Part shown: positions 45,017 to 58,549 of the stretch, one piece after another
Position numbering within the stretch: position 1 is the stretch's first letter
Layout of the letters: each line of letters starts with the position of its first letter
Source: Aquanectria penicillioides
Taxonomy: Eukaryota > Ascomycota > Sordariomycetes > Hypocreales > Nectriaceae
Length of the DNA stretch: 64,000 bases
Assembly (NCBI GenBank): GCA_003415625.1
Contig: PYIU01000008.1
Location: 2,728,001 to 2,792,000, forward strand
Direction of reading: 5' to 3'
Program-made: the position numbers and the translations under genes
The notes under the pieces: model-generated
Seen by the model: the letters and a program-made list of their open reading frames with translations, nothing else
Told to the model about the DNA's origin: nothing
Database searches by the model: none

Positions 45017-46526
45017 ATGGCTTCTACTAGATACCACTCTGAGACGGCTGACCCTGCGCCGCTGGCTAAGCCGCTTCAGTTCGCCGCCTCTGGACGCACC
45101 GCCAAGAACCGCTTCCTCAAGAGCCCCATGGCCGAGGGTTTGGCATCATGGAGCGCCAAGGTCCCGTCTGAGCGAGGCGTGCCTACAGATGAGCTCATTG
45201 AGCTCTACAAGAAGTGAGTGCAATTGCCCAATGGCAATGCAACTGGAAATAAAATTGGCTTGCTGACAACGTGGTGCTTGTGAAGCTGGGGTGCTGGGAA
45301 GAACAACTGGGGCGTCCTCGTGACTGGAAACATGGATATCGAGTTTAATTCCCTAGATGGCCTTGCCGACATGGTCATCACTCCGGAGTGCCCTCCCGAG
45401 GGAGAGCGCTTCAACAAGTTTAAGCAGCTCGCCGCGGCTGGCAAGGCCGATGGCAGCTTGCTCGTCGCCCAGGTCACACATCCCGGTCGACAGGTCATGG
45501 CCGCCCTCAACCCCGTGGCCATCTCGGCTTCTGACGTGCAGCTGGGTGAGTTTGTCCTTCTTGACATGCCGGGCCGTGGGGGGAGTAAAAAGCCGTTGCT
45601 AATATTGGAAACTTGCAGAACCCAAAATGGGCATGACGTTTGGCAAGCCCCATGCGGCCACCAAGGAGGAGATCGCCAGGGTCGTCGAGGGCTTTGCCCA
45701 TGCCGCCGAGTATCTACACAAGGCTGGCTTCGACGGCATCGAGCTGCACGCCGCCCACGGCTACCTGATCTCGCAGTTCCTGTCGCGCACCACCAACAAG
45801 CGCACCGACGAGTACGGCCCGCAGACGATCGAGTCGCGCATGCGTCTCATCTCGGAGATTGCCCGCGCCATCAAGGCCCGCGTGCCCACCGACTTCATCG
45901 TCGCCGCCAAGCTCAACAGTGTCGAGTTCCAGGACGGCGGCGTCACGCCCGAGGACGCAAAGGAGCTGTGCCAGACGCTTGAGGCTCTGGGCTTTGACTT
46001 TGTCGAGCTGAGCGGCGGCACCTACGAGGAGCTCGGCCTCGAGTACAAGAAGGAGTCGACCCGCAAGCGTGAGGGCTTCTTCATCGAGTGGGCTGAGACT
46101 GTCACCAAGTCGCTGGGCACTGACAGTAAGCTCAAGACTTATATTGTCGGCGGCCTGCGATCTGTAGGTGCCATGGTCAATGCTCTCGAGGTAGTGGACG
46201 GCATCGCCATGGCGCGTCCCGCTGCTGCTGAGCCCCGACTACCCATTGACATCATCGAGGGCCGCGTGCAGGGCGCTCTCAAGCCTATTGAGCCCATCGA
46301 GCAAGACTTTGTTACACTCATGGGCATTGCTGGCGCCCAGATCCGGCAGATCGCCCACGGCAAGGAGCCGTTCAACATTAGCGACCCCGAGGCCATTGCT
46401 GCTTTTGGCCAGGATATGGGTGCCTGGTTCCAGAAGAAGGTGCAGGACGGCGACAACCTGGAGTTTGTGGGCCCTGCAGTGTACTCGGGACCTGAGGTTC
46501 CTTATGGAAGTGTTGTTGCTAAATAG
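45017..46526 (+). CDS. Old yellow enzyme-type NADH:flavin oxidoreductase (454 aa)
   Basis: Three exons (45017-45213, 45286-45545, 45619-46526) join in frame to 454 residues. It is an FMN-dependent TIM-barrel ene-reductase, which reduces activated C=C bonds using NAD(P)H. Visible landmarks are the N-terminal RFLKSPMAEG strand, THPGRQ near residues 130-135, the substrate-anion pair and proton donor in HAAHGYL (His196, His199, Tyr201), RTDEYG just after it, and the flavin-phosphate region around YIVGGLRS and MARP. His/His rather than His/Asn is seen in the bacterial-like OYE classes. There is no signal peptide. Introns of 72 and 73 bp have GTGAGT donors. Its physiological substrate cannot be read from the sequence. 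It pairs divergently with a Zn2Cys6 regulator. Confidence 0.92.
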
Positions 46527-46814
46527 ACGTTGATGAGATGTCCTTGATGGACAGTCACTTATACATAGAGTTAGATAGAGCGATGATTGTTAGGTGTAAC
46601 TATATAGAATTATAGATTCAGCTTGATACATGCATTCAAATCTTCATAAACACCCATCTCTGAATAAAACATTGCCCAACCCCGTCATCACGAGAACAAA
46701 AAAATCAAGATTAGCTATACAGCCTGTACGAATACTAATCTGGATTTAATATGCTCTTTAAAGAACTTGTTCTAAAAGAGACCTATTTGGCGCCGGCTCC
46801 AACTACCCTACTCA
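46527..46814. other. 3' flank of the old yellow enzyme gene
   Basis: About 290 bp of increasingly AT-rich sequence, with a possible transcript end and no gene. Confidence 0.45.
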
Positions 46815-46920
46815 CCCCCCCCCCCCCCCCCCCCTCCCCCTCCCCCTTTGTGCGCGTGTGTGTGCGTGCGTTATTGTGAGGCTGCGGTTGGTCGGTCGGT
46901 CGGTCGGTCGGTCGGTTGGG
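46815..46920. repeat. Poly-C tract followed by GT-rich and (GGTC)n microsatellite
   Basis: A run of 20 C at 46815-46834, interrupted C runs to about 46846, a GTGTGTGCGTGCG stretch, then about six GGTC units (46890-46915) and a G/T-rich tail. It lies at the switch from gene-bearing to AT-rich DNA. The C run is a G run on the other strand and could form a quadruplex. Confidence 0.85.
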
Positions 46921-49900
46921 TGGTTGTGGGCTGGGGTTGTGGGCTAGGGATGAAAAATTGCATGCAAGTTATATAAATATTATGTAATAAAAAGCGTGAA
47001 TATTATATGATTTTTATATAACTTTATGTAACCTAACTTTCCCTTTACCTATCTAGCTGGTTATTGTAGGGTCTTAACTCTTAAGGAGGTGTTTAAAACT
47101 AAGTTATATAATAGGCCTTTTAGGGGATTTATATATATATAATACTATATAATATAAATAGTAAACCTTCTGCCTTTTAAAATAGGCAATCTTTATTTTA
47201 ATAAATAGTAAATATTAAGCTGCTTTTAGTATTAGGCTAAAGGTTTTAATAGTTTAAGTTATTTTATTTAATTGCCTTTTTTAATGCTTTATACTTATAG
47301 CTTTTTATAGTTTTAGCTTTTTACTTTATATTTTATATATATATTTAGCTTTAATAATTAAAAAAGAAAAAGAAAAAAGGACCCTTAAGTTCTATATAGT
47401 ATATAGTTTAGATAGTATAAAAAACTATAATTCTTTTATTATAAATTTTAAATAAATATAAAAGCTATTTTATAATAACTATTTTTATATTCTTTATATT
47501 ATTTATACTATTATTGCTATTATTAATAGTAGCAATAGTAGCAATAGCAATTATCTTATAGCTTAATTAGCCTACTTACTATTTTAATATATAGGCCTAA
47601 TTTACTATCTTTTTGCTTAATTAATTAAGCTTAGCTTTAGCCTTTACTATATTCTATAGGATTGTATTATTAACTATATCTCTTTCCTTTATTTTTGCTA
47701 GTAGTATAATATTATCTAGCAATTAGTATTGCAATAGCTATATATATAAGCTATAGGGATTGCACTTTAATTGCATTATAGTATTGATTCCTTTTTCTTT
47801 ACTATTATTCTTACCTAAAATTATATAGCTGCTATAAAGCTTAAGATTGGCCTTAATTAGTATTTAACCTTATACTTTATAGTTAGTATAGGTAAAGGCA
47901 GCAGTATAAGGCAGACCCCTTTACAATACCTTATGCTTTTGCTATAGCTGCTTTCTTACTATTAGGTCGATCCTTTTGCTTAATGGCATTAGTATTAGTA
48001 TGCCTTTAGGCAGGCCTATAAGGTTATAGCCCTTTATTAAGTCTACTAATAGTATAATAGCTACTAAAGGGCTAAAGTGAATAATAATATTATTTAATAC
48101 CTATTAGCTATAGTGCTTTAGATTAATTGTAATATAAATAGCTATATAGCTTGCGCTATTAATTACCTTAAGGCCTTAGTGCTTATTCTTTATTACTACT
48201 ATTAGTATATTAGGGATGTATATAAATATAGCTAGTATAGAGATCTTACTATTATTGCCTAAACCTAAGATTATAGTTGCCTCTATTTATATAGAATAAC
48301 TATAGCTACTCTTTATTTAGGTATACTTAAATAGAAAAATATATAGTGGCTTTTGTATATATCTTTAGAAGGCTAAGGCTACCTTTATATTAAGGTTCTA
48401 ATAGTTTTAGTTTAATAGTGTAACTATAGAGATATTTATTTTCTATAGAATCTTACGCTTTAGTTAAAAGCAGTGGCTATTAAGTATATTAATATTGGCG
48501 CAATCTTAGGTCTTTATATAAATGCAATGCAGTAAGGCAAGTAGCTTAGGGTTTTTAGTAGTATAGACCTGCTTCTTAAGTATTATTACTATTATAAACT
48601 TCTTCTATAGTGTATATACCTTATTGTAGTCTTGCTTATATAGGTTTTTATTTTAGTTCTATAGGAATTTATTGCTATTTAATAGAAATGTTTTATTTAT
48701 AATTGGCCTAAATTAATAGAAGTTGCTATAAAATAGAATAATAGAGATGCCTTTAAAGCTTTTATTAAGGCACTTAATTAAATAGTAAAGCTTATTATTA
48801 ATCTTTAATAGTATACTAGCCTTAAGTATACTAACCTTATTAATAATAAGTATCTATCTATTCTTCTATAATGCCTATATAGGTTTGCTTATTACTTACT
48901 ATTAGCTAATTAACTCTTTGCCTATTGTATTGCAGTTTTACTATAATAATAATAAGGACTTATTAATAGTAAGGCTATAAGCTAAATGGATAGTAATGCT
49001 ATTAATGCTTATTGCTACTATACCTAATATAGCAGTTACTAGCAGCTAATATAGTATGCCTTATTTAATAAAGAGCTTTATTATTGCCTTAATTACCTAA
49101 AACTTATCTATATTGCTTTTGCTATTAAGGAACTAGTATAATTGCTAAAGGCATTTATCCCCCTTAATATTAGAATTGCTAATAGTATTGCTATTACTTT
49201 TTATAAGCTAAATATACTAATAGATTAATAGAAAGGCAATAGCTTATTGCTTATTAAGTATAAACTATAAAGTAATATCTATTTTAGAGGTTATAACTAT
49301 AGATATAAATGCCTATTTAATTATAATTATAGGATTATGCAATAATAATAATGCTGCTTTCTTTATTGCTTTTATTGCTATTTTAGTGCTTTTTTTTTCT
49401 TTTTTTTCTTTTATTTACCTTTTATATGCCTTAGATTTAATGCTTTATTGCTTTTAATAGCCTTAACTGCTAAGCTTTAATAGCTATAATTTTGCTTAAA
49501 TTAAGCACTTAGGTCTAGCTGCTATTAGCATTACTGTCTTTTATAAATGTTAAATCTTTTCCCTTTTCTTCCCCTTACTGTTTAATGCCCTCCTTTAGAT
49601 CTTTGCTTTCCTTTTCCCTTTTTATTATGCCTTAAAGCCTAATAAGATTGTAAAGTATTAAAGCTAGCTCCCTTAATCTTGCTGTAATTTAATTGCTACT
49701 AGCTATTACTTAAATAATATTAATAAAATATGCAATTTAGCTAAGGTTATTATTTTAAAACCTATTAGTATTATTGTTACTACTGCTATTATCTTTATTA
49801 TGGCAGTTTTTATCTCCTTTATGCAATCTACTGCTATTTATAGCCGTTTTAATGTCCCTTAATATAAATACCTATTGCTATACATTCTTTTAAGCGTTTT

Positions 49901-50092
49901 AGGCTAATTGCTTTAATAACTAAATATTATCTATAAAAAAGAAGATTTATTTTAGTATATTCTATTTCTATTTATTTTAAGTAATAATTATATTTATATT
50001 ACCTAATAATAATTTAAATATAAAGTAATGCTATAGCATAAAAAGGCTAAAGTGCTAGACTATTGCTTTAGGAAATTCCCTAAATATTAATA

Positions 50093-50124
50093 TTAATTAA
50101 TTAATTAATTAATTAATTAATTAA
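50093..50124. repeat. (TTAA)n microsatellite
   Basis: About eight TTAA units in a row. Confidence 0.85.
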
Positions 50125-51556
50125 GCTTTAAAAATAAAGATATTATATAATAACTCTCTTTTTATAGTATATTAGGTATAGTAAAATATATTTTAGCTTA
50201 TCTTTAGTAGTATTGCCTTTTATTTTATTCCTTTTTATTAATAAAGTTTAGGCTAAAGTAGCCCTTAATAGATATAACTAAATACATTTTGCATTAATAT
50301 AAGAACTGTACTTATTTATTTAAGAAGGGGCATTTAGGCTTAAAAGAAATGCTAGAGTCTTTAGCGCTATAGTATAACTTTTTGCGCTAAATATAGATAA
50401 GGGTAGTGTAGTTATATAAGCAAATATCTTAAAAGACCTTTCTGCAGTATAGATATACATTTAGAGCTATAACTTTTTTTTTTTGCTTTTTAATATAAAT
50501 ATTAAAGCTGGACTAATTATTGCTATCTTTAAGCTAGTTGATCTCTTAAAGATATAGCTACCTTCTTAATATAAGTTAATATAGCTTATTAATATTAAGA
50601 TATATTTAATAATAATTATATAAAAGCTCTATTAAATATTCTAAAAGATAAGTAATTACCTTAACCTTTAATAGTGCCTAATTTATAAAAATGCAATTAA
50701 CTATTTTTATAAGGAATTAATAAGTTTTATTTCCTTTTATACTATTAATATTAATATTAGCATTAGTATTAATATTAGCATTAGTATAAGTATTGCTATT
50801 ACTATTTTACTATTTAATAGATCTATTGCCCTTTTAATTGCTAATATTATTTATATAAGTATTAATATAAATATAAATACTATTACTATTATTATTAATA
50901 CTATTTACTAAAATATAAAAAGGTATAGGCATAAATATAGATATAGGTATAGCTCTAGCTACTTGCATTTTAATCCTTTCTTTTAGTATAGAAAGGTGCT
51001 TTATAGCTATAACTATTTGCTTTTAGATTAAATTCTTTACCTTTATTGTATAGTTAGTTAAGTAATAGATTAAGGATAAGCTATAAGATTGCATTACAAT
51101 AAACATTAAGTTATAGTTATGCTATAATTTTATAGCTATTAATTTATTTTAGCAATTTATAAATATATAGGATTGCTTAATAAAAAGGACCCCCTTTTTA
51201 TTGAATTCTATTCTTTTTATTAGTTATTTAGGGAATTTAAACCGGTATATATTTTGCTATTGCTGCTATTAATTTAGGTTTCTATCCTAAAGTGTATATT
51301 TAGTATATATAGCCTTATGCTTGTGAATTTAAGATGATTTTATATAGAAGTTTGCCTTTTTATTGAATATTATTAATAGCTTTATTGTATTATTAATTAA
51401 AGCTAATATATTAAATATAGCTATTCTTTATTTTATAGTGATTTAAAATAATGGCTTATTAAGGTCCTGCATTTTTATAGTATATAGAATGCTTTATATT
51501 AGTAAACCTAATATATATAAAAGGAAATTATAATAGCCCTTTTTCTTTATTAATAC

Positions 51557-51631
<75 letters not shown>

Positions 51632-51634
51632 TTT
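51557..51634. repeat. (TTTA)n microsatellite
   Basis: About 19 uninterrupted TTTA/TTAT units over 78 bp, the longest perfect tandem repeat in the window. Its perfection indicates recent slippage within an otherwise diverged region. Confidence 0.9.
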
Positions 51635-54600
51635 CCTTATCTATTTTACTTAATACTTTTTATTATCTATATATATGCGCTATATGCAATTGTATAGAAA
51701 TAAAACCTTATTTACTTACTTTATAAAAAATGCTATTTAAATATTAGATAATATTCTTTTAATATGCCTTATTGCTTTTTAAAAGATTGTTTTTATTTAT
51801 ACTAAAAAGTAAGCTAAAGTTTATACTTTTATATAGCTAAATTAAACTATATATATAAAGCAAGCTATATTAATTAGTTTTAATAGCAGTAAAATAGTGA
51901 CTTACCTAATTAAAAACTAACTTTTTACTAACCTTAATATAATGCTTTAAGAATAGAGATAACTTATAATAAAAGTAAATAGCTAAATTTATTAGGTTTA
52001 ATATTAATAAATACTTCCTTTTTTTGCTATTATTAAAACTAACTAAAAATAGCTTAATAATGTTTTTATTATACTGCTAATATTCTATAAGCTATAGCTT
52101 AATAAGGTTTATAATATTATTTAAATTAATAATAAATTAAATTGCTAAAAGACTATACTTAATAATTAATAATTTAATCTTTTATTATATATTTAATTAA
52201 GATTTATAAGATATAGGTTGCTAAAAACTATAGATTAAAATAGACTAAATTAGCTCCTTTATATACTTATCCTTTATTATCCTATACTTCTTAAGGTTAA
52301 CTTTAGCTGCTTCTATTCTTTTAGCTATTATTTCCTTTAATAGCTGCTTAACCTTTTGAAAGGAGCCCTTTTCTATACTTATTATACTTACTCTTTAATT
52401 CTATAACCGCACTATTATATTAAAAATTAAAAAAGAAAATATCTAATAGTATATAGTATAATTGCTATATTAATAGAGAACTATTTTTGCTTATATTTCT
52501 AATATTAGGTCTTAAGATATAAGAGTAGCTTTTATATTGCTGTTTTAATTATTACTATTATTATTGCTATTATTATTGCTATTATTGTTATTTTTATTCT
52601 AAAAGCTATTATTGCTATTATACTTAAATTAAGATTTAGTTTAGGAGCTATTAATAATTAAAAGGGATATAGATTATAATAAATGCTATATACTTTATAT
52701 GCCTTACTATTGCTATTTACTTCTGCTTATCTATCTATTATTTGTACTATTTATGCTTTTTTGGCTTCTTTTTTGCTCTCTTTCTTACTTTTGCCTTTTA
52801 TAGTACCTTTTCTATTTAAGCAATAGCCTATTAAATCTATAAGGAAATATAGTTAGAAAAGCTTTTAGAAAAAACTATATATCCTAAGAATTGGTAAATT
52901 AAGCCCTATAGATAATGTAAATATATAGTTTTGATTTTAGTATCTATTAAATATTTGCTAAATCTATAAATAGAACTTAATAATCTATTGAAGGTATACT
53001 AGCTGCATTTATACTAGTTATATTTATTTTGATTTTTCTATTAGGTTTTTATTTATCTATCTCTCCTTCTTTTAGGTTAGTGCCTAAAGTATTATAAAGG
53101 AATTGCAACTTTTTAATATTAATTGCTTTTAGTGCTAAATTAAAATTAAATATTCTTAATAAAATAATCTCTTTTATTAACTCCCTTTTATTATTTTCCT
53201 AACTATTATTGCCTATTAATATTAATGCATTACTATAATTACTATTATTAAGATTATTACTATTTATCCCTTTTTTATATATACTTAACCTACTATTATT
53301 ACTATTACTATTATTATTACTATTACTACTATTACTATTGCTACTATCTCTATTTTTACTAAAATTAACTCTATTTGCTTTATATAATTTAGAAAAGATA
53401 TTTTAAATATTAGTGGGCCCTACTTTAGTATTTAAGCCTTAATTATTTATAGGCACTATATATGCTCTTTACGCTTATTTAGTTCTAGATGGCTTTTTAT
53501 GCTTTATTAATTAATAGATAATATTAGGGATGCTATGCTTTAGTGCCCTTTAGCTATTTATCTTTTTGATATTAATCTTAATGTCTTTATAGTGCTAGTT
53601 ATTTCTCTTTAATTATACTAAAGCTCTCTCTACCTTCTGTCTTTATATTAATAGTAACCTTAAAAGATTTTATGGCTTTAGTTAATAAGGCCTATACTAT
53701 AAAATGTAAATTTAATTAAGCGCTTTAATAAGCGGATATAGAAGCACTCTTATTGCTATATCTTAAATATTATTTAAAAAGATAGAAATAAAACCTTTAA
53801 TATACTTTTTATATTATATTTTCCTTTTTTTTTATTGGCTATTACTATTATTACTGCTAGTAGCTATATTATATTATGTAATTTACCTAAAGTAAATATT
53901 TAATGCAATTAACTTCTTCTCTATTAATAATAGGTCTTAAAGTTTCTTTAGATATATATAGTTATAACCTAACTGCTAGTAAACTTAACTAACTATAGTT
54001 AACTTATGCCTTTTAAGTTAAGTAAAGCAATCCTTATAAGCTATAATTAGCTAATCTAAAGGAAAGTATATAAAATAAGAAAATAGTATACAGCTAAACT
54101 ATAGTATACTATTTATTTTCTGCTTTATTTAGGTAGCCTATTAGATCTTTTTTAGTTTAATCTTAAAGAACTTATAATAATATATTTTATATATTTATAT
54201 TAGTATTATAGTTCTATTATAAAGTATACAGTAAAAGTTTTATACTATTAATACCTCTTTACTTTAAGGAATAGATATATATTAGCTAAGCTTATTAAAT
54301 GTTTATTTATTTTTTATAAACTTTTAGTTAAATTAATTAATTATACTAAATATATTATAACTTAATTTATTTATACTTATCTTATAAAAAGAGAGAACTT
54401 AATATTAATTTATTAAATAATAGCTTTTATTTGCCTAAATATAATTCAATTAAAGTTAAGTAGGCTAAGATTAATTAAATTTAGCTTAAGTGGATTGAAC
54501 CTAATTGCAAACTTTACTATATTGACCCCTTTAAGATCTCTTTTATTAACTTTACTTTTAGCTTTAGCTTAAATATAGAATTAATACTCTAGGAGATTTT

Positions 54601-55307
54601 TGCTTTTTTAGCCTAAAAGTGCTAGTAATAGTAGCTTTAAATAGTATTAATTCTTTAATGCCTATACTATCTAAAGTGCTATTAATAGCATTAAAATGTA
54701 ACTTTAATAATAACTCTTTTTAGGGCTATAAAACTACCTTTAGAGCGCCTTACTGCTATACCTTTATTCTTTATTTTAGACCTAATACTATAATATTTAA
54801 TTCTATTAATAAAAGAATATTTTAATATATACTATTGCTATTATCCTTATTATTAGTTATTAATATAGCAGCTATATAAGCTTAACCTCTACTTGCTAAT
54901 AGAGCATTTAAGCTAATAGATAGGGTCAATCTTACTTAAGCTAATGCTTCCTTAATGTATTGTATTATATAGCTAAATAATAAAGTAATAAAAGTATTTA
55001 AGATTTACTAATTTAATTAATTAAATATAATACTTTATAAATTAAGCTTAAGCTAAAATATTTATTAATTAAAATTACTTAATATTCTATCTTTATATTT
55101 TTAAATTATATAGTTAAAACAATTAAATAAATTACTAGTCTTAAATAAATAATTGCTATTAAATCCCTTTTATATTTACTATATATAATGGTTTTAAATA
55201 GACTTAAAAAGATTTTATATACTTTAAGCTAATTTATTAGATTTACTGCTCTCTATATTAGTAGGAGAATTAGGATCTATAATGATTTTAATAGATAGGT
55301 ATTATAT

Positions 55308-55320
55308 ATCTCTCTCTCTC

Positions 55321-55355
<35 letters not shown>

Positions 55356-55364
55356 CTCTCTTTT
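55308..55364. repeat. Compound (TC)n-(TA)n-(TC)n repeat
   Basis: TC repeats followed by T4, about 13 TA units, then five TC units and T4. The two TC arms are direct, not inverted, copies. Confidence 0.85.
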
Positions 55365-57331
55365 ATTATATTTTAAGACTATATTAAATCTATTGCTAAT
55401 ATCTATTATTATATCTTTATATACTATAAGTATATAAATATATTAGTATTACTATATATATCTATATATATTTGCTTATATTTATTTATATATATATAGA
55501 TTTATTTAAATATTTTTATTAAAATAATAAAAAAATGCTAGTTATAATAGTCTATATATACTTTATATTCTTTACTATAATTAAATCTATAGGTAACTCT
55601 ATATAATATTCTATATACTTGCTTTTTTAATAACTGCTAATATATATTTTATAATCCTAAAAACTAATAATTAATACTAAATATACTTTAAGATATAATA
55701 ATTACTTTAGTTAGGCTTTTTATTCTTTTATTAACCTTTAATTATATCTATAGAAATGCACCTTTATTATTAATATTATGCTTTTATTAATATAAATATA
55801 TTAAGAACCTTCTATTAACTTAAATCTAATCTATATTTAAGCAATAATGCTCTATTATAATTGTATTATTGCTATTCTATTTAAGACCTTTACTTTATAC
55901 TTAAGCATATAATAAAGGTAGAGATAGTTACTATTTTAATGCTAATTAAAAATATAGATTAATAACTATTATAACTCTATATAATAAAATCTTATAAATA
56001 AAAAGATAGATAAGTCTATCCCCTCTAGCTTATAATGCCTATTTAATTCTTTACTTATCTATTTCCTTTTATATCTATTATTCTATCTATAAATTATAGC
56101 TTAGTTTTAATCCATTTTTTATTAAATAAATCTACTAATATACCTATCTATATATACTATTTAAGACCTTAATATTTATATATACTTGCACTTATATATA
56201 TGCTCCTATATATTTATATTTATATATATATATAATGTTATTATAACTATCTTTTAAATAATCCCTTTAATTAACTTTTTAATTGTTACTTTAACTATTG
56301 CTTAAACTGTCTTTTTAGCCCTTACTTTAACCCTTACCTTAACTTTTACCCTAATCTCTATCTTAATTAATCTTTTAACTATCTTTAGGAAATCCCTTTT
56401 TCTTTTTATTTTCTTAAGAATCTTTTAAACATTTAAATATAGATAAAATTATAATTACTAAAATCTATAAGCCCTAAATATTATAAAAAGGATATAAAAA
56501 TAACCTATTTTTAGTATTATATTTAATATATACTAAAGAACTAATTGAACTTCCTTAAGACTAGTAATATATAAATAATATAAACTATAATACTATTAGC
56601 TAAATATATATCCCTTAATTAATATAGTTTATATAAAAATATATATAATTTCTTTAAAATAAAGAAAATAAACTATTAATATTTATATTTAGTATTAACC
56701 TTTTAATATTTAGTAGAACTCTTTATTTAAATAAGTGGAAATATTTTTAGTATTTAATAAGTAATATTTTATATCTTTTTGCATTTATATAGAAAGTTAA
56801 ATAATTAAATACTCTATTAAAAGAATTAAACTTTTAGTTAAAAGATAAGTATAAAATCCTAAATTTTATTATACTAATATTATTAGTTTAAGATTATAAA
56901 TACTATTAGTAAATAATATCTTTTTGATTTAAAACTTAAAACTATAAAAAACTAATATACTATATAAATAGCATTAAACTATATTTATTAAGACTAAATA
57001 AGCTATCTTCCTTTAGAAACTCTATTGTTAGCTTTATTAGTATTATTGCTAGTTTAGCAATTATACTTTTTAAAAAGTCCTTTTTTAAGGCTTTTTAAAT
57101 AAGGAACTTTAATGCTATAGTTTTATTAATCTCTTTAACTATATAATGTCTATTAGGGCATTAGAACTACTATATAAAGGCGCCTATACCTTTTAAGTCT
57201 TTATTCTTATTTCTATAGATATTAGCGCTTATTTTATGCACTGTTTTTAGATGCTTTAAAGCCTAACTTTACTATTTAAACTAAATATAGGCTTTTACTA
57301 TACTGGCTTAATTATAGGGCTTTTAGATTAC

Positions 57332-57504
57332 TGAGTTGGGGTCTAGGGTAATGTGGATCAATCTGTCATTAGGTTGGTCAGGAAGATAAAAGGGACCTTA
57401 GAGATATAGGAAATAAATAGGCAGTTTTCTTTAACCAATTTTTATTTTTAAAATTCTAAATTCCTTGCATTTAGACCCTATTGAAGTCCCAGTGCAGCCC
57501 CTCA
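57332..57504 (+). repeat. Candidate LTR
   Basis: A 173-bp segment begins TGAGTTGGGG and ends GCAGCCCCTCA, so it has TG...CA ends with a short inverted TGAG/CTCA. It is less AT-rich than its surroundings and sits about 1 kb upstream of the decayed gag on the same strand, where a 5' LTR would be. No second copy is in the window, and no tRNA-like primer site is obvious after it. Confidence 0.35.
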
Positions 57505-58549
57505 TAATATTACTTTATTTATGACTTTCTGCCCTATTTTCTTTCTTTCTTTTCTTTAAGGGACACTCTAAAGCATTCAATTAAATGCTTTAACACTCTT
57601 TTAAGTTGTTTGCAGCTACTTAAGAAGGCTATTCAGTCTTCAATCAAACCTGCTTACCCTATACCCTTTTAGGTAGGGTATGTATTTTAGCTAGTATCCC
57701 TATCTACCAATACATTTAAAGGTTATAGTAAGGAGAAGCCTTTAAATTATTTAAAAAGACACTAAAGTATTTAATTAAACTCTTTAGTAATACTTTTAAG
57801 CTATTATTAAGAACCTAAAGAAGTAGTAAACAATTAATTATAAAGATCTAGAAATTCCTAAATACTAAAAAACTTATTATTTCTATAAAAATAAAGGGCA
57901 CTAGAATTAAAAATAATACTAAAGGTAAGTAAAGATACTAATATAAGTTTACATTCTAAAAAAAGAAAACCTACCACTATAGTTAGGGCAGATATATAGA
58001 AAAATTTAATAATCCAGTATAGTGCTAATATATTAGTATAAAGGTATATAAGGCAAAACAATAGTGCAAATAATGTATAAGCATTTAATTAAACACTTTT
58101 AAATATTGAAGCATACTTAAGACCGCTAAAAGCTTAGTTTATAGACTAAAAAAGGAGAAAAAAAAGAAAGAAGAAGATTATTTAATCCCTAATTAATTAT
58201 AAAGGATAGGAAATTTTTATTATCTTTATTAGTCTTTAGACTTTAGCTAAAGGGCGTATATATATACTTACTACTATTTTAATTAGCTACTTTACCTATT
58301 GTTACTAACTTTAAAAAGCTAGTTTAAATTTATTAAGATAAAGCCTTACTAAATATAATATTACTATCTTTTTTCTTTACTTTTCTTAATTATTTTAATA
58401 TATATCTTAATTTATTTTATTATTTTATTCTTTTATTATATATATATATTATTTTATTGCAACTTATAACCCTAAGAGTTAGGCAGCTAGCCTATACTTC
58501 TCTATATATATATATTAAAATACTTATTATAGGAATCCTAATAACTATA
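57505..58549. other. Leader-like AT-rich stretch with repeated palindromic motif
   Basis: This interval, upstream of the decayed gag, has three related copies of an AAAGCATTTAATTAAACNCTTT-like motif (57570-57591, about 57764-57786, 58080-58100). Nothing in it codes convincingly for protein. Confidence 0.4.

Larger units (their letters stand above)
46950..58500. repeat. AT-rich, RIP-like repeat block (right)
   Basis: More than 11 kb of A/T-dominated DNA with TA-rich, stop-filled frames on both strands and no supportable gene. Many short iterations such as ATTAGTATTAATATT look like mutated transposon sequence, but I could not identify the source element in 46.95-57.3 kb. Simple repeats inside are listed separately. 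57.33-57.72 kb is somewhat less AT-rich. Confidence 0.8.

Noticed and set aside
57858..58061. 67-codon minus-strand frame in the right AT-rich block
   Set aside because: Phe/Leu/Ile/Tyr-rich translation of AT-rich DNA, with no protein character beyond base composition.
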